NCBI RefSeq assembly: GCF_001577265.1
Contig: NZ_CP014517.1
Location: 2,888,501 to 2,952,500 of the forward strand
DNA: 64,000 nt
Origin: Variovorax sp. PAMC 28711
Lineage (GTDB): Bacteria > Pseudomonadota > Gammaproteobacteria > Burkholderiales > Burkholderiaceae_C
Reading direction: 5' to 3'
Part shown: positions 29,722 to 40,339 of the stretch, one piece after another
Numbering within the stretch: the first letter of the stretch is position 1
Layout of the letters: the number at the start of each line of letters is the position of its first letter
Position numbers and translations under genes: made by a program
Notes under the pieces: generated by a model
Seen by the model: the letters and a program-made list of their open reading frames with translations, nothing else
Told to the model about the DNA's origin: nothing
Databases searched by the model: none

Positions 29722-31550
29722 AGCTTGACGCGCAGGCGCTTGAGCGTTTCCTGCAGGGTTTCGTTCTCGGCGTCGACCAGTGCAGCTTCTTTCCAGATGC
29801 GGATCGCGCGGTCCTTGTCGCCTGCGGTCCACAGCACTTCGCCGAAATGGGCGCCGATTTCGGGATCGGGCTGCTTCTTGTAGGCCGCCTCCAGGATGCG
29901 CGTGGCCTCCGCGTTGTTGCCGAGGCGGAATTCCACCCAGCCCAGGCTGTCTGCGATGAACGGGTCTTCGGGCGCCAGTTGCACGGCCTTCTGGATCAAC
30001 GTACGGGCTTCCTCGAGCCGGATCTTGCGATCGGCGAAGGAGTAGCCGAGGGCGTTGTAGGCGTTCTGGCTCTCGGGCTTCAGCACCATCAGGCGGCGCA
30101 GCAAGCGCTCCATCTCATCGAGACGGTTCATCTTTTCGGCGACCATGGCCTGGTCGTAGAGGAGATCGCCGTTGTCGGGCTCGTCGGCGCTGGCTTTCGC
30201 CAGCATGTCGTAGGCGGCTTGGTATTGCTTGGCGTCGCGCAGCAATTGCACTTCAGCGAGGAACTTCTGCTTTTTTTCTTCCGGCGTGCGCTCCGGCAGG
30301 CTGCGCACGATTTCGCGTGCCTGCGGCAATTTGCCTTGTCGAGCCAAGAGGCCTGCACGGCGCGTTTGGGTCGCAGTCAGATCGTCGGTACTGTCGACGC
30401 GGGCCAACCACGCCTCGGCGCCGGCGAAATCCTTGCGACGTTCCGCGAGTTGCGCGAGCATCAGATAAGCCTGTGGCTGGCCACGCTTGCGCTCTTCGGC
30501 ATCGCGCTGGCCCTGGGTCAGGTCGACATAGCGTTTAAGCGACGTTTCGGCGGACGTGTCTTGACGCGTCTGCATTTGCAGCAAGCCCAGCAGAAGCCAG
30601 GGCTCAGGCAGTTCGGGCCGCGCCGAAGTGAGGACTTTGAGCTCGGTGCTGGCGTCGTCGAATCGGCGCGCCTCGGCAAGCACGCGCGCGTAACCCAGGC
30701 GGACTTCCGGCGCGGCCTTCGGGCCCATGAGGTAGCGCTTGACGATCGGCTCGGCGAGCGGCTGGTTCGGGTCCATCAGCTCGAGCGCGAGTACGGCCGG
30801 GCCTTCGGAAGCGGGATCGGCGGCTTGCCCCTTGATGGCGGCCTCGAGCGCACCCGTTGTGTCGCCAGCGGCGAGGCGAAGGCGTCCGACGGTGGTCCAC
30901 GCGAGGCCGGCAGTCTCGGGATTCTTGAGGTCGTCCACGAGCGCCTGCTCGACGACCGACGCGGCCAGCTTCTTGTCGCTGGCCCGTGCGTAGTTGCGGG
31001 CGATGACGCCCATCAGGAACGAGCGTTCGGCCACAGGCGTCGCGGCCAGCTCCGCGCGAAGCGGCTCGGCTGTTTCCCCGATGCGGTTGAGTGCGATGAG
31101 GATTTGCAACTCGAAGCGGCGCGCCTCACGCGATTCGGGGAGTGCCTGCTTCCATGCACGTGTGGCCGCCAGTGCGGCTTCACCGGCACGCGACTGCAAG
31201 GCGATTTCAACCGCGCGCTGGAACAGGCGCCCATCGTTGGTCTTGCGCGCCGCGTCGAGCATGAGGGCATAGCCGTCGCCGGTGTCGCCACCGCGCGCGG
31301 TGAGTTCGCCGACCAAAACTTCGTAGAACAGCGGGGCCGTGAGTGCCGATTGCAGGGGCGGATCGTTGTCCTTGACTGCTGCGGGCGGTGGGGTCGTCGG
31401 TGCGCCGCGAGGTGTCGCGGGCTCGATGATCGGTGCCGGGCTCGTTGGCGCCGCCGGATCGGGCGCGCTAGGTTGCGCATGCGCAACCACAGCAAAAAAC
31501 ACGGGAAGCGCGGCCACCGCAAGGCGGAATCGGCGTGGGGGCAGGGTCAT
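29718..31550 (-). CDS. Large secreted tetratricopeptide repeat protein
   Basis: A 610-residue protein with a signal peptide ([17 protein letters not shown], cleavage near AHA-Q), a proline-rich linker (about 27-62) and then TPR repeats to the end; the last units, such as [19 protein letters not shown] and [17 protein letters not shown], are clearly TPR. It is likely periplasmic or bound to the outer membrane, a scaffold by inference. It is translationally coupled to lolB, a conserved pairing in betaproteobacteria. It is divergent from mutM with 90 bases between starts. Confidence 0.88.
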   Translation of the reverse strand: MTLPPRRFRLAVAALPVFFAVVAHAQPSAPDPAAPTSPAPIIEPATPRGAPTTPPPAAVKDNDPPLQSALTAPLFYEVLVGELTARGGDTGDGYALMLDAARKTNDGRLFQRAVEIALQSRAGEAALAATRAWKQALPESREARRFELQILIALNRIGETAEPLRAELAATPVAERSFLMGVIARNYARASDKKLAASVVEQALVDDLKNPETAGLAWTTVGRLRLAAGDTTGALEAAIKGQAADPASEGPAVLALELMDPNQPLAEPIVKRYLMGPKAAPEVRLGYARVLAEARRFDDASTELKVLTSARPELPEPWLLLGLLQMQTRQDTSAETSLKRYVDLTQGQRDAEERKRGQPQAYLMLAQLAERRKDFAGAEAWLARVDSTDDLTATQTRRAGLLARQGKLPQAREIVRSLPERTPEEKKQKFLAEVQLLRDAKQYQAAYDMLAKASADEPDNGDLLYDQAMVAEKMNRLDEMERLLRRLMVLKPESQNAYNALGYSFADRKIRLEEARTLIQKAVQLAPEDPFIADSLGWVEFRLGNNAEATRILEAAYKKQPDPEIGAHFGEVLWTAGDKDRAIRIWKEAALVDAENETLQETLKRLRVKL

Positions 31551-31640
31551 CGAACCATAATAATCCAAGGCATTTACGCGTCGGGCCTTGCGGGGCTTCG
31601 TTGTCGCGCGTTGTCGTGTAGGTCGCTTGCTCCATTGCCC

Positions 31641-32456
31641 ATGCCTGAACTCCCCGAAGTCGAAGTCACCCGCCTCGGATTTGCCGATCGCATCGCGGGA
31701 GCGCGGATCACGGCGCTGAGAGTCGGGAAACCACTGCGCTGGGCGCTGGCCGTCGATCCCGAGACCTTGGTCGGTCGGACGGTCGTGGGCGTGCGGCGCC
31801 GCGGCAAATACCTGCTTGTCGACCTCAGCGACGGGCTGTTGATGCTTCATCTGGGCATGTCGGGCAGCTTGCGCTTCACGCATGGGTTGCCGCTGCCCGG
31901 CACGCACGACCATTTCGATCTGGTGACGGACCTGGGCACGTTGCGCCTGAACGATCCGCGCAGGTTCGGTGCCGTGGTGTTTGCCGCGGACGAAGACGCG
32001 CCGATCGCCATCAAGCTCCTCGGCGGGCTGGGCATGGAGCCGCTCGGCGACGCGTTTGATTTCGACGTCTTCCACGCCGGCTTGCGCCGTCGCCAGGCGG
32101 CGATCAAACAGGTTTTGCTGGCCGGTGACGTGGTGGTCGGCGTGGGCAACATCTATGCGTCCGAGGCCTTGTTCATGGCGGGAATTCGGCCCACGGTGGC
32201 GGCGTCGCGCATCAGCAGGCCGCGTGCGCTGCGCTTGCATGCGGCCATTCGCGAGATCCTCGCCAGGGCGGTGCAGCGTGGCGGAAGCACCTTGCGCGAC
32301 TTTTCGAACGTCGATGGGCAGTCCGGTTATTTCCAGCTGGAAGCGATGGTCTACGCCCGGGCTGGCGAGCCTTGTCGCGTGTGTGGAGCGCCCATCAGGC
32401 AGTTCAAACAGGGGCAGCGCTCAACATTTTTCTGTGCAATCTGCCAAAAGTCCTGA
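31641..32456 (+). CDS. mutM: Formamidopyrimidine-DNA glycosylase
   Basis: Excises 8-oxoguanine opposite C. The 271-residue protein begins with PELPEVEV (Pro1 is the catalytic nucleophile after Met removal, followed by conserved Glu), has [18 protein letters not shown] with the conserved Lys, the H2TH region [12 protein letters not shown], and the C-terminal zinc finger [24 protein letters not shown]. Complete. It lies upstream of the dynamin-like gene and mutY on the same strand. Confidence 0.97.
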   Translation: MPELPEVEVTRLGFADRIAGARITALRVGKPLRWALAVDPETLVGRTVVGVRRRGKYLLVDLSDGLLMLHLGMSGSLRFTHGLPLPGTHDHFDLVTDLGTLRLNDPRRFGAVVFAADEDAPIAIKLLGGLGMEPLGDAFDFDVFHAGLRRRQAAIKQVLLAGDVVVGVGNIYASEALFMAGIRPTVAASRISRPRALRLHAAIREILARAVQRGGSTLRDFSNVDGQSGYFQLEAMVYARAGEPCRVCGAPIRQFKQGQRSTFFCAICQKS

Positions 32457-32525
32457 AAGCCGTTCGGCGAATGGCGCAGCCGGCATCCCGATGCTATATT
32501 TTGTAAGCCCACTTACACCTTCCCA

Positions 32526-34487
32526 TTGAGCCGCTCCTTCAATCAGCAATTCGACCAGCACGGCGCCTGGCGACGTAATTTCGCGCACCGACTCAAGTGG
32601 CTTTCGGGCTGGCTGGCGGAAAACGACCTGCTCGATCAAGCCGTCGCCGAACGGCTGCGCGAGCTCGAGTCGCAGATGCGCACGAGCAAGGTCATGGTGG
32701 CTTTCGTCGCTGAGTTCTCCCGCGGCAAATCGGAGCTGATCAATGCGATCTTCTTCGCCGGCTACGGGCGCCGCATCATGCCGGCCAGCGCGGGCCGCAC
32801 CACGATGTGCCCGACCGAACTGGGTTACACCGCCGGCCAGGCACCGAGCTTGCGGTTGCTGCCCATCGAAACCAGGCTGGATGCGCATTCGCTGGCCCAT
32901 CTGCGCGACGAGTCCGAGCGCTGGACCGAAATCGCGATCGACGTCGACGACGCCGAGCAATTGGCGTCCGCGATGCACAAGGTGGCCGAGGTCCGCTGGG
33001 TTCCGATCGAGGAGGCCCGTGCACTCGGCTTCTGGAGCGACGATTCGCCCGACGACAACCCGGTACGCGACGCCACAGGACGCGTCGAAATTCCCCGCTG
33101 GCGTCATGCGGTGCTCAACATGCCGCACCCCTTGCTGGAACAAGGGCTCATCATTCTCGACACGCCGGGCCTCAACGCGATTGGCGCCGAGCCGGAGCTG
33201 ACGGTCAGCCTCATTCCGCAGGCGCATGCCGTGGTGTTCATCCTTGGGGCCGATACGGGCGTCACGCGTTCCGATCTCGCCATCTGGCGCGAACACCTGA
33301 TCACCGAAGGCGATGCGTCGGAAACCCGGATCGTCGTGTTGAACAAGATCGACACGATGTGGGACACGCTCAGCACGCCTGCTCAGATCGATCTACAGAT
33401 CGAGCGTCAGCGGGTCGGCGCCGCGGAGTTGCTTGGCGTGCCGCTTGCCCGGGTGCTGCCGGTTTCCGCGCAAAAAGGATTGCAAGCCAAGATCCGCCGC
33501 GATCCGCCATTGCTGCAAGCCAGCCGGTTGCCCGCGCTGGAAGCCGTGCTGGGCGAAGGGCTGCTGGGCAAGCGCGAGACCATGCTACGGCTTGCCGTCG
33601 ATGCGGGCATTGCAGCCCTCAGGACAGAAGCTGCCCGAATCCTTACGGTGCGGCAGCGTGATCTGTCCGAGCAGGCGCTGGAACTGCAGGGCCTGCGCGG
33701 CAAGAACGTCGCGGTGATCCGGCACATGCGCACGCGCATCGAACAGGAGCAAACCGAATTCGAGGGCAGCAACACCCGCATCCTGGCTTTGCGTTCTGTC
33801 CAGGGCAAGCTGCTGCGGGAGGTGTACGCGGTCCTCGGCAGTACGGCGCTCAAAGCCGACATGGGCCACTTGGCCGCCGCGCTGAAACGTCCAGGCATCA
33901 AGTTCAACGTGCGCAAGGTGTACGCCGAAACCTTCGATGCCTTGCGAAATAACCTGAAGGAAGTGCAGGCGACGACCTCCGAAATCCAGTCGATGCTGCA
34001 CGCCACTTTTCGCCAGCTCAACGCCGAGCATGGCTTCACGCTTCAAGCGCCTGCCGAGCCCGACCTAGTGGGTTTCGAGCGCCAGCTGACGCAGATCGAA
34101 CAGAGCCACACGCAGTACCTGGGCGTGGGCAACCTGCTCAAGCTCGCGCAGCCCGATTTTTGCGACAAGCTGGTCCGCGCGTTGGCGAGCCGCCTCCGTG
34201 TGGTCAACGAGGCGGCAATGACCGAAGTCGAGCGCTGGAGCAAAGGAGCCGGCGCGCAACTCGATGCGCAACTCAAGGAGCGGCGTCGCAATTTCGGCAA
34301 GCGCATCGAAGCGGTGGAACGCATCCAGCAGGCCGCGGGCAGCCTCGAAGAGCGCCTGACCGAACTCGCCGTCCAGGAGGGCGGATTGGTCGAACTTCAG
34401 AAGCGTCTGCGCGAGTTCACCGCCTTGCTCACCAGCAATGAAGCGCCGAGCCAGTTCTCCGTTCGCAGCGAACTGAGTGCCGTCTGA
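32526..34487 (+). CDS. Dynamin-like GTPase
   Basis: A 653-residue dynamin-superfamily protein. The G domain has P-loop AEFSRGKSE (62-70, with Ala where the first Gly is usual), G2 RTTMCPTEL, G3 DTPGL (212-216) and G4 NKID (273-276). The rest is alpha-helical and coiled-coil-like (about 370-650), and no transmembrane segment is obvious, so it may be cytoplasmic. The start is a TTG at 32526; the next methionine (residue 51) would leave only a short lead to the P-loop. It sits between mutM and mutY and overlaps mutY by 11 bases. Its role is unknown; other dynamin-like proteins act in membrane remodelling or near the replication fork (CrfC). Confidence 0.85.
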   Translation: MSRSFNQQFDQHGAWRRNFAHRLKWLSGWLAENDLLDQAVAERLRELESQMRTSKVMVAFVAEFSRGKSELINAIFFAGYGRRIMPASAGRTTMCPTELGYTAGQAPSLRLLPIETRLDAHSLAHLRDESERWTEIAIDVDDAEQLASAMHKVAEVRWVPIEEARALGFWSDDSPDDNPVRDATGRVEIPRWRHAVLNMPHPLLEQGLIILDTPGLNAIGAEPELTVSLIPQAHAVVFILGADTGVTRSDLAIWREHLITEGDASETRIVVLNKIDTMWDTLSTPAQIDLQIERQRVGAAELLGVPLARVLPVSAQKGLQAKIRRDPPLLQASRLPALEAVLGEGLLGKRETMLRLAVDAGIAALRTEAARILTVRQRDLSEQALELQGLRGKNVAVIRHMRTRIEQEQTEFEGSNTRILALRSVQGKLLREVYAVLGSTALKADMGHLAAALKRPGIKFNVRKVYAETFDALRNNLKEVQATTSEIQSMLHATFRQLNAEHGFTLQAPAEPDLVGFERQLTQIEQSHTQYLGVGNLLKLAQPDFCDKLVRALASRLRVVNEAAMTEVERWSKGAGAQLDAQLKERRRNFGKRIEAVERIQQAAGSLEERLTELAVQEGGLVELQKRLREFTALLTSNEAPSQFSVRSELSAV

Positions 34488-35574
34488 CACGACGGCATCG
34501 GTCGCCAGTCGACTGGCGCCGGTTTTCTCGCAGCGCGTCGCAACCTGGCAGGCCACGCACGGGCGCAGCCAGCTGCCCTGGCAGAACACGCGCGATCCCT
34601 ACCGGGTCTGGCTGTCGGAGGTCATGCTGCAGCAGACCCAGGTGTCGACCGTGCTCGGTTACTTCGACCGTTTCCTGACCCGTTTCCCGGACGTCGCCGC
34701 ATTGGCGAAAGCGAACGAGGACGAAGTCTTCGCGCTCTGGAGCGGCCTTGGCTACTACAGCCGTGCCCGAAACATGCATCGATGCGCGCAGGAGGTGATG
34801 TCGCGATTCGACGGCGCCTTTCCGCGCACCGCCGTGGAGCTGGAGAGCTTGCCGGGAATCGGTCGATCGACAGCATCGGCGGTCTCCGCTTTTTGCTTTG
34901 GCGAGCGCGTCGCCATCCTCGATGGCAACGTCAAGCGTGTCCTGACGCGCGTGCTCGGATTTGCCGACGACCTGTCGACAAGCGCCACCGAACGCCGGTT
35001 GTGGGATCTGGCGACCGCGTTGCTGCCACCCGCCGACGAGCCGGAAGTGATCGCGCGCTACACCCAAGGGCAAATGGATCTGGGCGCCACGGTCTGTACG
35101 CCGCGCAAGCCCGATTGCCTGATCTGCCCGGTCGACGACCTGTGCGTCGCGCGCCGCGAAGGCGAGCCCGAGCGCTATCCGGTCAAGACGCGCAAGCTGA
35201 AGCGGACTTCGGAATCGCTGTGGATGCTGCAGGCGATCGACGCCAGCGGCCGCGTCTGGCTCGAGAAACGTCCGGAGCGCGGTATCTGGGCGGGCCTTTA
35301 CTGCCTGCCGGTTTTCGACAGCCGCGCGGCGCTCGTGGCCGCATTGCCGCCGGGCAGCGAAGGATTGCACGACGCTGCGCCCTTCTTGCATGTGCTCACC
35401 CACAAGGATCTGCATCTGCATCCGGTGATTGTCCAAAGCGATGGCGCATTTGCACTGTCGGATCAGGGTCGCTGGGCCGGCGTGCTGGATTGGCCGAGCC
35501 TTGGCCTGCCTGCGCCGGTGCGCAAGCTGTTGTTGTCGTTGGAGGCCGGTCAGGCCGCGTCCAGCTCGCGGTGA
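34477..35574 (+). CDS. mutY: A/G-specific adenine glycosylase
   Basis: Removes adenine mispaired with 8-oxoguanine. 365 residues from GTG 34477, inside the end of the dynamin-like gene. Catalytic Glu48 ([10 protein letters not shown]) and Asp149 (ILDGNVKRV) are present with a helix-hairpin-helix (LPGIGRSTA) and the [4Fe-4S] ligands C207-x6-C214-x2-C217-x5-C223. The C-terminal NUDIX-like domain (about 245-355) is intact. It overlaps the end of convergent rapZ by 25 bases. With mutM it makes up the oxidised-guanine repair pathway. Confidence 0.95.
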   Translation: MPSDTTASVASRLAPVFSQRVATWQATHGRSQLPWQNTRDPYRVWLSEVMLQQTQVSTVLGYFDRFLTRFPDVAALAKANEDEVFALWSGLGYYSRARNMHRCAQEVMSRFDGAFPRTAVELESLPGIGRSTASAVSAFCFGERVAILDGNVKRVLTRVLGFADDLSTSATERRLWDLATALLPPADEPEVIARYTQGQMDLGATVCTPRKPDCLICPVDDLCVARREGEPERYPVKTRKLKRTSESLWMLQAIDASGRVWLEKRPERGIWAGLYCLPVFDSRAALVAALPPGSEGLHDAAPFLHVLTHKDLHLHPVIVQSDGAFALSDQGRWAGVLDWPSLGLPAPVRKLLLSLEAGQAASSSR

Positions 35575-36425
35575 CGCTTGAGCGCGGCCCAGCGCGCGCC
35601 GAAGCCGCGCGCCAGTTGTTCGACCAGGAAGACCGACCGGTGCTGCCCGCCCGTGCAGCCGATGGCCACGGTCACATAGCTGCGGTGGTCACGCGCCAGC
35701 GCATCCAGCCACCGGCCGAGGAACTGTTCGATGTCGGCGTACATGCGCGCCACGTCGTCGTGGCCGCGCAGCCAGTCGATCACTTCTGAATCGCGGCCGG
35801 TGAGCGGTCGCAGCGCGGGCACGTAGTGCGGATTGGGCAGCATGCGCACATCGAAGACATAGTCGGCATCGAGCGGCACGCCGCGCTTGAACGCGAAAGA
35901 TTCGAAGACGAGCGTGAGCGGACTTTGCGGCGCGGCGATCAATGCCTTGATGTAGCTCTGCAACTGCGCCGGCCGGATGATGCTGGTGTCGATGACATCG
36001 GCGCCATCGCGCAAGTCGGCCAGCAACTCGCGCTCGAGTTCAATGGACTGAACCAGGGCACGTTGGTGTTCCGGCAGGTCGGTCACAGGGTCCTGGCGCG
36101 AGAGCGGATGGCGCCGTCGCGTTTCTGAGTAGCGGCGAACCAGGGCATCGGTCGTGGCGTCGAGGAACAGCGAGCGCAGTGCGATGCCTTCTTGCCGAAG
36201 CGTGTCGAGCTGCTGCGGCACGAGCGGCAACGACACGCCGCTGCGCACGTCCATCGAAATGGCGACATGGGAAGCGTTCTGCGCTTGCTGCAGCGCGATG
36301 AAGGAACCCAGCAACTCCGGTGGCAAGTTGTCCACGCAGTAGTAGCCAGCATCTTCCAGTGCATGGATCGCGACCGATTTTCCCGAGCCGGACATGCCGG
36401 TGATCAGCACGATGTCCAGGCTCAC
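35550..36425 (-). CDS. rapZ: RNase adapter protein RapZ
   Basis: A 291-residue P-loop protein of the RapZ/YvcJ family, which in Escherichia coli targets the small RNA GlmZ to RNase E. P-loop GMSGSGKS (10-17), DNLPPELL, and the C-terminal [18 protein letters not shown] are characteristic. Whether it acts on GlmZ here is unknown. It overlaps recN by 4 bases at its start and mutY at its 3' end. Confidence 0.94.
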   Translation of the reverse strand: MSLDIVLITGMSGSGKSVAIHALEDAGYYCVDNLPPELLGSFIALQQAQNASHVAISMDVRSGVSLPLVPQQLDTLRQEGIALRSLFLDATTDALVRRYSETRRRHPLSRQDPVTDLPEHQRALVQSIELERELLADLRDGADVIDTSIIRPAQLQSYIKALIAAPQSPLTLVFESFAFKRGVPLDADYVFDVRMLPNPHYVPALRPLTGRDSEVIDWLRGHDDVARMYADIEQFLGRWLDALARDHRSYVTVAIGCTGGQHRSVFLVEQLARGFGARWAALKRHRELDAA

Positions 36426-38104
36426 GACGGGGTTCCCTGCACCTGCTTGTCGAGCATTTCTCGCGCATGGGCGAGCGACGTACGCGAGACTTTTTCGCCT
36501 CCCAGCATGCGTGCGATTTCCTGTTCGCGGTCGGCGCTGTCGAGCAGGGCGACGGTGCTCTCCGTGCGCGGCCGTTGGTTGCCATCGCTCGTGGCTTGGC
36601 GCTTGGCCACGCGCAGATGATGGTCGGCGCAGGCGGCGACTTGCGGCAGGTGCGTCACCGCCAGCACCTGGCGGCTGCGCCCGAGCTGCTGCATGAGCTT
36701 GCCGACGGTCTCCGCGACGGCGCCGCCGACGCCGGCATCAACCTCGTCGAAGATCAGCGTCTGCGCGGTGCCGAGTTCGCTGGTGGTCACGGCGATCGCG
36801 AGCGCGATGCGCGACAGCTCGCCGCCGGAAGCCACCTTGCCGATGGGCCGGGGCGTGCTGCCCGGATGGCCGCTCACGAGAAAGGTGATGTCTTCGAGCC
36901 CCGCGCGACCGGGCTGATCGAGGGGTTGCAAGGCGACCTCGAATTGGCCGCCCTGCATGCCGAGTCCCTGCATCGCCAGCGTGACCGCCTTCGCGAGGCG
37001 TGGAGCGGCTTGCTTGCGAGACTTGCTCAGAATGGCAGCGGCCTTCATGTAGCTCTGTTGCGCGATCTGCTCCGTGCGCTCCAGCGCCGCGAGATCGCTC
37101 TGGGCGTCCAGCGCCGCGAGTTCGCTTTGCCACCCCGACAGCAGCGACGGCAACTCGGACGGCGTGCGCTTGTAGCGCCTCGCCAGCGACATCCAAAGCC
37201 CCATCCGCGTATCGAGCTCGGCCAGTCGTTGCGGGTCGACGTCGGTGTGGCGCAAGTAGCCATGGAGCGAATGCGCCGCGTCGGCCGCCTGCGCGACGCT
37301 GGAGGCGAGAACCTCGCTCAGCGCCTTGAATTCGGGTTCGATGTGCTCGCAATTCTGCAGCAGCGAAACGGCGCGGCCGAGCGCGGACAGCGCGCCCTTG
37401 TCATCGTCTTCCAGCGCATCGCGTGCACCTTCGGCGGCCTCGATGAGCGCTTGCGCATTGGAGATGCGACTGTGGCTGGCCGAGAGTTCTTCCCACTCGT
37501 CCGCAAGCGGTGCCAGCTTGGCGACCTCGGCCACCTGCCATTGCAGCCGCTCCCGTTCGCGCTGGTGCGAGTCCTGCGCGCTGCGGGCGGCGTCGAGCGA
37601 CGACAACGCCAGTCGCCACGCACTCCACGCGGCATCGAGCGCATCGGTCTGGACGCCCGCGTAGGCGTCCAGCAGGCCGCGCACCGACTCGGGCCGCGTC
37701 AGGCTTTGCCAAGCGTGCTGGCCGTGAATGTCCAGCAACCGGTCGCCGATCGTGCGCAGTTGCGCGGCCGTGGCCGGGCTGCCATTGATCCAGCCGCGGC
37801 TTCGGCCTTGAAGGTCGACGGTGCGACGCAGCAACAACGCCTCGGCCGTGTCGAAGCCGCCTTCTTCGAGCCAGGCGGCCAGGCTGGGCGCCGGATCGAA
37901 TTCGACGCTGACGTCGAGGCGTTCGGCGCCTTCGCGCACTGCGCCGGCGTCTGCACGACTGCCCAGCGCCAGTTGCAGTGCGTCGATGAGGATTGATTTG
38001 CCGGCGCCGGTTTCACCGGTCAACACCGTGAAGCCCGCAGAAAAATCGAGTTCGAGGGCGTGCACGATCACGAAGTCGCGCAACGCGATGCGTCGCAAGG
38101 CCAC
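36422..38104 (-). CDS. recN: DNA repair protein RecN
   Basis: SMC-like ATPase in double-strand break repair. 560 residues from GTG 38104, which has GAAGGAGG upstream and starts one base after the nadK stop. ATP site GETGAGKS (30-37), central coiled coils (about 155-370), the signature region [13 protein letters not shown] and Walker [13 protein letters not shown] are intact. The upstream in-frame extension into nadK was rejected. It is coupled to rapZ by overlap. Confidence 0.95.
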   Translation of the reverse strand: MALRRIALRDFVIVHALELDFSAGFTVLTGETGAGKSILIDALQLALGSRADAGAVREGAERLDVSVEFDPAPSLAAWLEEGGFDTAEALLLRRTVDLQGRSRGWINGSPATAAQLRTIGDRLLDIHGQHAWQSLTRPESVRGLLDAYAGVQTDALDAAWSAWRLALSSLDAARSAQDSHQRERERLQWQVAEVAKLAPLADEWEELSASHSRISNAQALIEAAEGARDALEDDDKGALSALGRAVSLLQNCEHIEPEFKALSEVLASSVAQAADAAHSLHGYLRHTDVDPQRLAELDTRMGLWMSLARRYKRTPSELPSLLSGWQSELAALDAQSDLAALERTEQIAQQSYMKAAAILSKSRKQAAPRLAKAVTLAMQGLGMQGGQFEVALQPLDQPGRAGLEDITFLVSGHPGSTPRPIGKVASGGELSRIALAIAVTTSELGTAQTLIFDEVDAGVGGAVAETVGKLMQQLGRSRQVLAVTHLPQVAACADHHLRVAKRQATSDGNQRPRTESTVALLDSADREQEIARMLGGEKVSRTSLAHAREMLDKQVQGTPS

Positions 38105-38105
38105 G

Positions 38106-39002
38106 TCAGGAGCCTCCTTCGTTCCAGTGAAGTTTTTTGCGCAGCGTGTCGAAGTAGCTCCAGCCTCTGGGATGCAGAAAGCGGGCCCTGTGTTCGGAGC
38201 GTCGAACCACGACGCGGTCGCCGATGGCGAGCGTGGCCAGCGACTGCATGTCGAAGTTCGCGCTGGCGTCACGGCCGGCCACGAGCTCGATCGAAATCTC
38301 ATCAGCGTCCGGCAGGAGGATCGGGCGATTCGACAAGGTGTGCGGCGCGATCGGCACGAGCACCCAGCCCGGGATCGACGGATGCAGCAAGGGCCCGCCC
38401 GCAGACAGTGCATAGGCCGTGGAGCCGGTGGGCGAGGCAATGATCAATCCGTCTGCGCGCTGTGTGGCGACCACATGCCGGCCGACCGAAACGCGCATTT
38501 CCACCATGCCCGAGGTCGCGCCGCGGTTGACCACCACATCGTTCATGGCCAGCGCATCGAAAACGATCGTGCCTTCGCGAAGCACCCGCGCGTGCATCAG
38601 GCTGCGATAGTCCTCTTCGTACTCGCCGGCCAGCATGGGGATCAGCGTGGCTTGGTAGTTGTCCAGCGGAATGTCGGTGATGAAGCCGAGCCGGCCGCGG
38701 TTGATGCCGATCAGCGGGACGCCGTAGCAGGCGAGTTGCCGGCCAATGCCGAGCATCGTGCCGTCACCACCGACCACGAGTCCGAGATCGCAGGTGCTTC
38801 CGATTTCTTCGACCGTCAGCGCCGAGTAGCGGCTGACCTCGGCGTCGTCCGCGGTCGAACGCTCGACCACGACCTCGCAACCTTGCGATTCCAGGAAGGC
38901 GCCGATGCCTTCCATCACGCCGTCTTGCGCGCCTGCCTGCGCCCGCGCGCCTGAAGCCTGGTACTTGCCGATGAGCGCGACGCGACGAAAGCGAGAGGTC
39001 AT
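38106..39002 (-). CDS. nadK: NAD kinase
   Basis: Phosphorylates NAD to NADP. The 298 residues include the GGDGT motif (78-82), [13 protein letters not shown], and the glycine-rich [16 protein letters not shown]. The order nadK-recN with hrcA divergent is conserved in betaproteobacteria. It starts 28 bases from divergent hrcA, leaving little room for separate promoters. Confidence 0.96.
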   Translation of the reverse strand: MTSRFRRVALIGKYQASGARAQAGAQDGVMEGIGAFLESQGCEVVVERSTADDAEVSRYSALTVEEIGSTCDLGLVVGGDGTMLGIGRQLACYGVPLIGINRGRLGFITDIPLDNYQATLIPMLAGEYEEDYRSLMHARVLREGTIVFDALAMNDVVVNRGATSGMVEMRVSVGRHVVATQRADGLIIASPTGSTAYALSAGGPLLHPSIPGWVLVPIAPHTLSNRPILLPDADEISIELVAGRDASANFDMQSLATLAIGDRVVVRRSEHRARFLHPRGWSYFDTLRKKLHWNEGGS

Positions 39003-39030
39003 CTACAAATTACAACACTAAAATCCGCCG

Positions 39031-40035
39031 ATGCTGGACGACCGCGCCAAGTTGCTGCTCAAGACGCTCGTGGAGCGTTACATCGCTGATGGACAGCCGG
39101 TGGGATCGCGCACGTTGTCGCGCGCAACAGGGCTCGAGCTCTCGCCCGCAACCATCCGCAATGTGATGTCCGACCTCGAAGCGCTGGGGCTGATCGTGAG
39201 TCCGCACACCTCCGCAGGACGCATTCCGACGGCGCGCGGCTACAGGCTTTTTGTCGACACCATGTTGACGGCGCAGCGTGAGCATCTGGCGACGCCGAGC
39301 CTGGCGTCGGACCAGCCGCAAAAAGTGATTGCCAACGCGGCCAACCTGCTGTCGAACCTGTCCCAGTTCGTCGGTGTCGTGATGGCGCCGCGACGCGCTT
39401 CCGTTTTTCGGCAGATCGAGTTTCTGCGTCTCTCGGACAGGCGCTTGTTGGTCATCATCGTGGCGCCCGATGGCGACGTGCAGAACCGGGTGATTTTCCC
39501 GGAGGCCGACTACACGCAGTCGCAGTTGGTCGAAGCGTCCAACTACCTGAATGCCAATTGCGCAGGACTGTCGATCGAACAAGTGCGCGACCGACTGCAG
39601 TCGGAAGTGGAAAAATTGCGCGGTGAGATCGCGACGCTGATGCAGGCGGCCGTGCAGGTGAGCACCGAGGTCCTCAACGAAACGCAGGACGACGTGGTGA
39701 TTTCGGGCGAGCGCAATCTGCTGGCGGTCACCGATTTTTCCAGCGACATGGGCCAGCTCCGAAGGGCGTTCGAGTTGTTCGAGCAAAAGGCGCAGTTGAT
39801 GCGACTGCTCGATGTGTCGAGCAAGGCCGAAGGCGTGCGGATTTTTATCGGTGGCGAGAGCCAGGTGGTCCCGTTCGAAGAATTGTCGATCGTCAGTGCC
39901 AACTACGAGGTCAACGGCGAAGTGGTCGGCACGCTCGGCGTGATCGGGCCGACACGCATGCCGTACGAGCGAATGATCCAGATCGTCGACATCACGTCGC
40001 GGCTCGTCACCAACGCGCTGAGCCATCGCAAGTAG
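39031..40035 (+). CDS. hrcA: Heat-inducible transcription repressor HrcA
   Basis: Repressor that binds CIRCE operators and needs GroEL to stay active. 334 residues with an N-terminal winged helix ([53 protein letters not shown]) and the GAF-like domain. No Shine-Dalgarno is visible before the ATG; a -10-like TAAAAT lies 6 bases upstream, so the mRNA could be leaderless. No CIRCE lies at its own start, but a perfect one is present at 3934-3960 upstream of rpoH. Confidence 0.96.
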   Translation: MLDDRAKLLLKTLVERYIADGQPVGSRTLSRATGLELSPATIRNVMSDLEALGLIVSPHTSAGRIPTARGYRLFVDTMLTAQREHLATPSLASDQPQKVIANAANLLSNLSQFVGVVMAPRRASVFRQIEFLRLSDRRLLVIIVAPDGDVQNRVIFPEADYTQSQLVEASNYLNANCAGLSIEQVRDRLQSEVEKLRGEIATLMQAAVQVSTEVLNETQDDVVISGERNLLAVTDFSSDMGQLRRAFELFEQKAQLMRLLDVSSKAEGVRIFIGGESQVVPFEELSIVSANYEVNGEVVGTLGVIGPTRMPYERMIQIVDITSRLVTNALSHRK

Positions 40036-40075
40036 GCGAGCGGCCGGCGCCCGCTGACTAGAATCGGCGTCGCGT

Positions 40076-40152
<77 letters not shown>

Positions 40153-40207
40153 CGCAGCACTGAATGCTGTGGCATCGCAAAAAATCGGTGCTATAATCGA
40201 AAGCTGT

Positions 40208-40284
40208 GCGGCTGTAGCTCAGTTGGATAGAGTACTTGGCTACGAACCAAGGGGTCGTGGGTTCAATTCCTGCCAGCCGCACCA
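40208..40284 (+). tRNA. tRNA-Arg (ACG)
   Basis: A 77-base cloverleaf with encoded CCA: acceptor GCGGCTG/CAGCCGC, anticodon stem TTGG.../CCAA with loop CTACGAA (anticodon ACG, read as ICG after TadA editing), T arm GTGGGTTCAATTCCTGC. It lies 55 bases after the CAT tRNA and is followed by a terminator and greB. Confidence 0.96.
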
Positions 40285-40291
40285 CCATCAT

Positions 40292-40325
40292 AAAAAGCCT
40301 GCAACGTTCGTTGCAGGCTTTTTTC
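40292..40325 (+). terminator. Intrinsic terminator between tRNA-Arg and greB
   Basis: AAAAAGCCTGCAA (40292-40304), a 6-base loop, and its perfect complement (40311-40323) followed by a run of T. It ends the tRNA transcript but stands only 4 bases before the greB ribosome site (GGAG at 40329), so greB can be reached only by read-through or from a promoter whose leader includes this hairpin. Confidence 0.9.
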
Positions 40326-40339
40326 TTTGGAGCGTTCAA

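Noticed and set aside
29379..31640. N-terminal 750 codons of a 1025-codon frame ending in mutM
   Set aside because: This part is antisense to lolB and the TPR gene; MutM begins at PELPEVEV (31641) and needs no extension.
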